DNA from: Chondrosia reniformis
Lineage: Eukaryota; Porifera; Demospongiae; Chondrillida; Chondrillidae
Assembly: GCA_947172415.1 (NCBI GenBank)
Contig: OX359191.1
Coordinates: 9,250,996 to 9,314,995, forward strand
Direction: 5' to 3'
Length of the DNA stretch: 64,000 nt
Shown: one piece after another, positions 63,915-64,000 of the stretch
How the letters are laid out: each line of letters begins with the position of its first letter
Position numbering within the stretch: the first letter of the stretch is position 1
Notes under the pieces: model-generated
The model's database searches: none
The model's input: only the letters and a program-made list of their open reading frames with translations
What the model was told of the DNA's origin: nothing
Made by a program: the position numbers and the translations under genes

Positions 63915-64000
63915 TCCAGGTAGGCCTACTATTATAAGGTTTTATCTTCTATTTAAATAAAGTAATTGCCTATGAAAACGCTTGTGGTTGGCGAATCTTC

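Larger units (their letters stand above)
62655..64000. other. Right flank: RERE 3' region, repeats, no recognised gene
   Basis: AT-rich sequence holding a 169-bp tandem repeat (62895-63385) and, near the end, a G/C-richer segment (63590-63930) with an inverted repeat. A 111-codon frame at 63384-63719 has no recognisable domain. The G/C-richer end could be the edge of a mobile element or of the next gene. Confidence 0.6.

Overview
The window is nuclear DNA from a metazoan. It is gene-dense, with most introns 40-300 bp, and it carries animal genes (FOXL2-type forkhead, dystrobrevin family, atrophin/RERE, LZIC, ARMC9). Compact genes plus many intronic minisatellites suggest an early-branching animal such as a sponge; that placement is inference. 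I reconstructed 14 protein-coding genes exon by exon and checked reading phase across about 127 introns. Only one junction (dystrobrevin exon 9/10) fails to keep frame. There is one tRNA gene.

Layout, left to right. 1-2276: no gene recognised. 2277-3000 (+) mitoribosomal AURKAIP1/mS38. 3450-4877 (-) LZIC. 4909-12907 (+) dystrobrevin-like. 13401-14285 (+) intronless FOXL2 with a TATA box. 14523-18709 (-) OTUD3 deubiquitinase. 18821-23320 (+) CDKAL1 tRNA methylthiotransferase. 23637-26089 (-) GAPDH with an N-terminal extension. 26291-27353 (+) a membrane-anchored relative of the bacterial YqcI/YcgG (GntA) family. 27624-35742 (-) ACAP (BAR-PH-ArfGAP-ankyrin). 35910-40709 (+) ARMC9. 41047-41639 (-) eIF5A. 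41935-42007 (+) tRNA-Arg(TCT). 42110-43566 (+) an unassigned protein with a possible Cys-His-Asp protease triad. 43718-44728 (+) UBE2J2. 44852-54429 (+) SMC4. 54774-62654 (+) RERE/atrophin. 62655-64000: 169-bp tandem repeats and no recognised gene.

Four divergent pairs start 31-201 bp apart (LZIC/dystrobrevin, OTUD3/CDKAL1, GAPDH/YqcI-like, ACAP/ARMC9), and most other neighbours converge. The right-hand block is four genes in tandem on the + strand. The proteins serve unrelated housekeeping roles, so the clustering looks like conserved linkage rather than a pathway. Several human counterparts lie on 1p36, 3q, 12p13 and 17p13, as expected of a preserved ancestral linkage group.

The most unusual signal is in the introns. 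About 20 minisatellites sit in them, and in at least five genes (LZIC, CDKAL1, ACAP, ARMC9, SMC4) the repeated unit spans a splice junction, so the working 5' or 3' splice site has been copied up to about 54 times. In SMC4 each copy carries the acceptor, the first 24 coding bases of the exon and then a GTTA(A/G)T donor-like sequence: an array of in-frame potential microexons. In LZIC three or four copies form a ladder of in-frame alternative donors.
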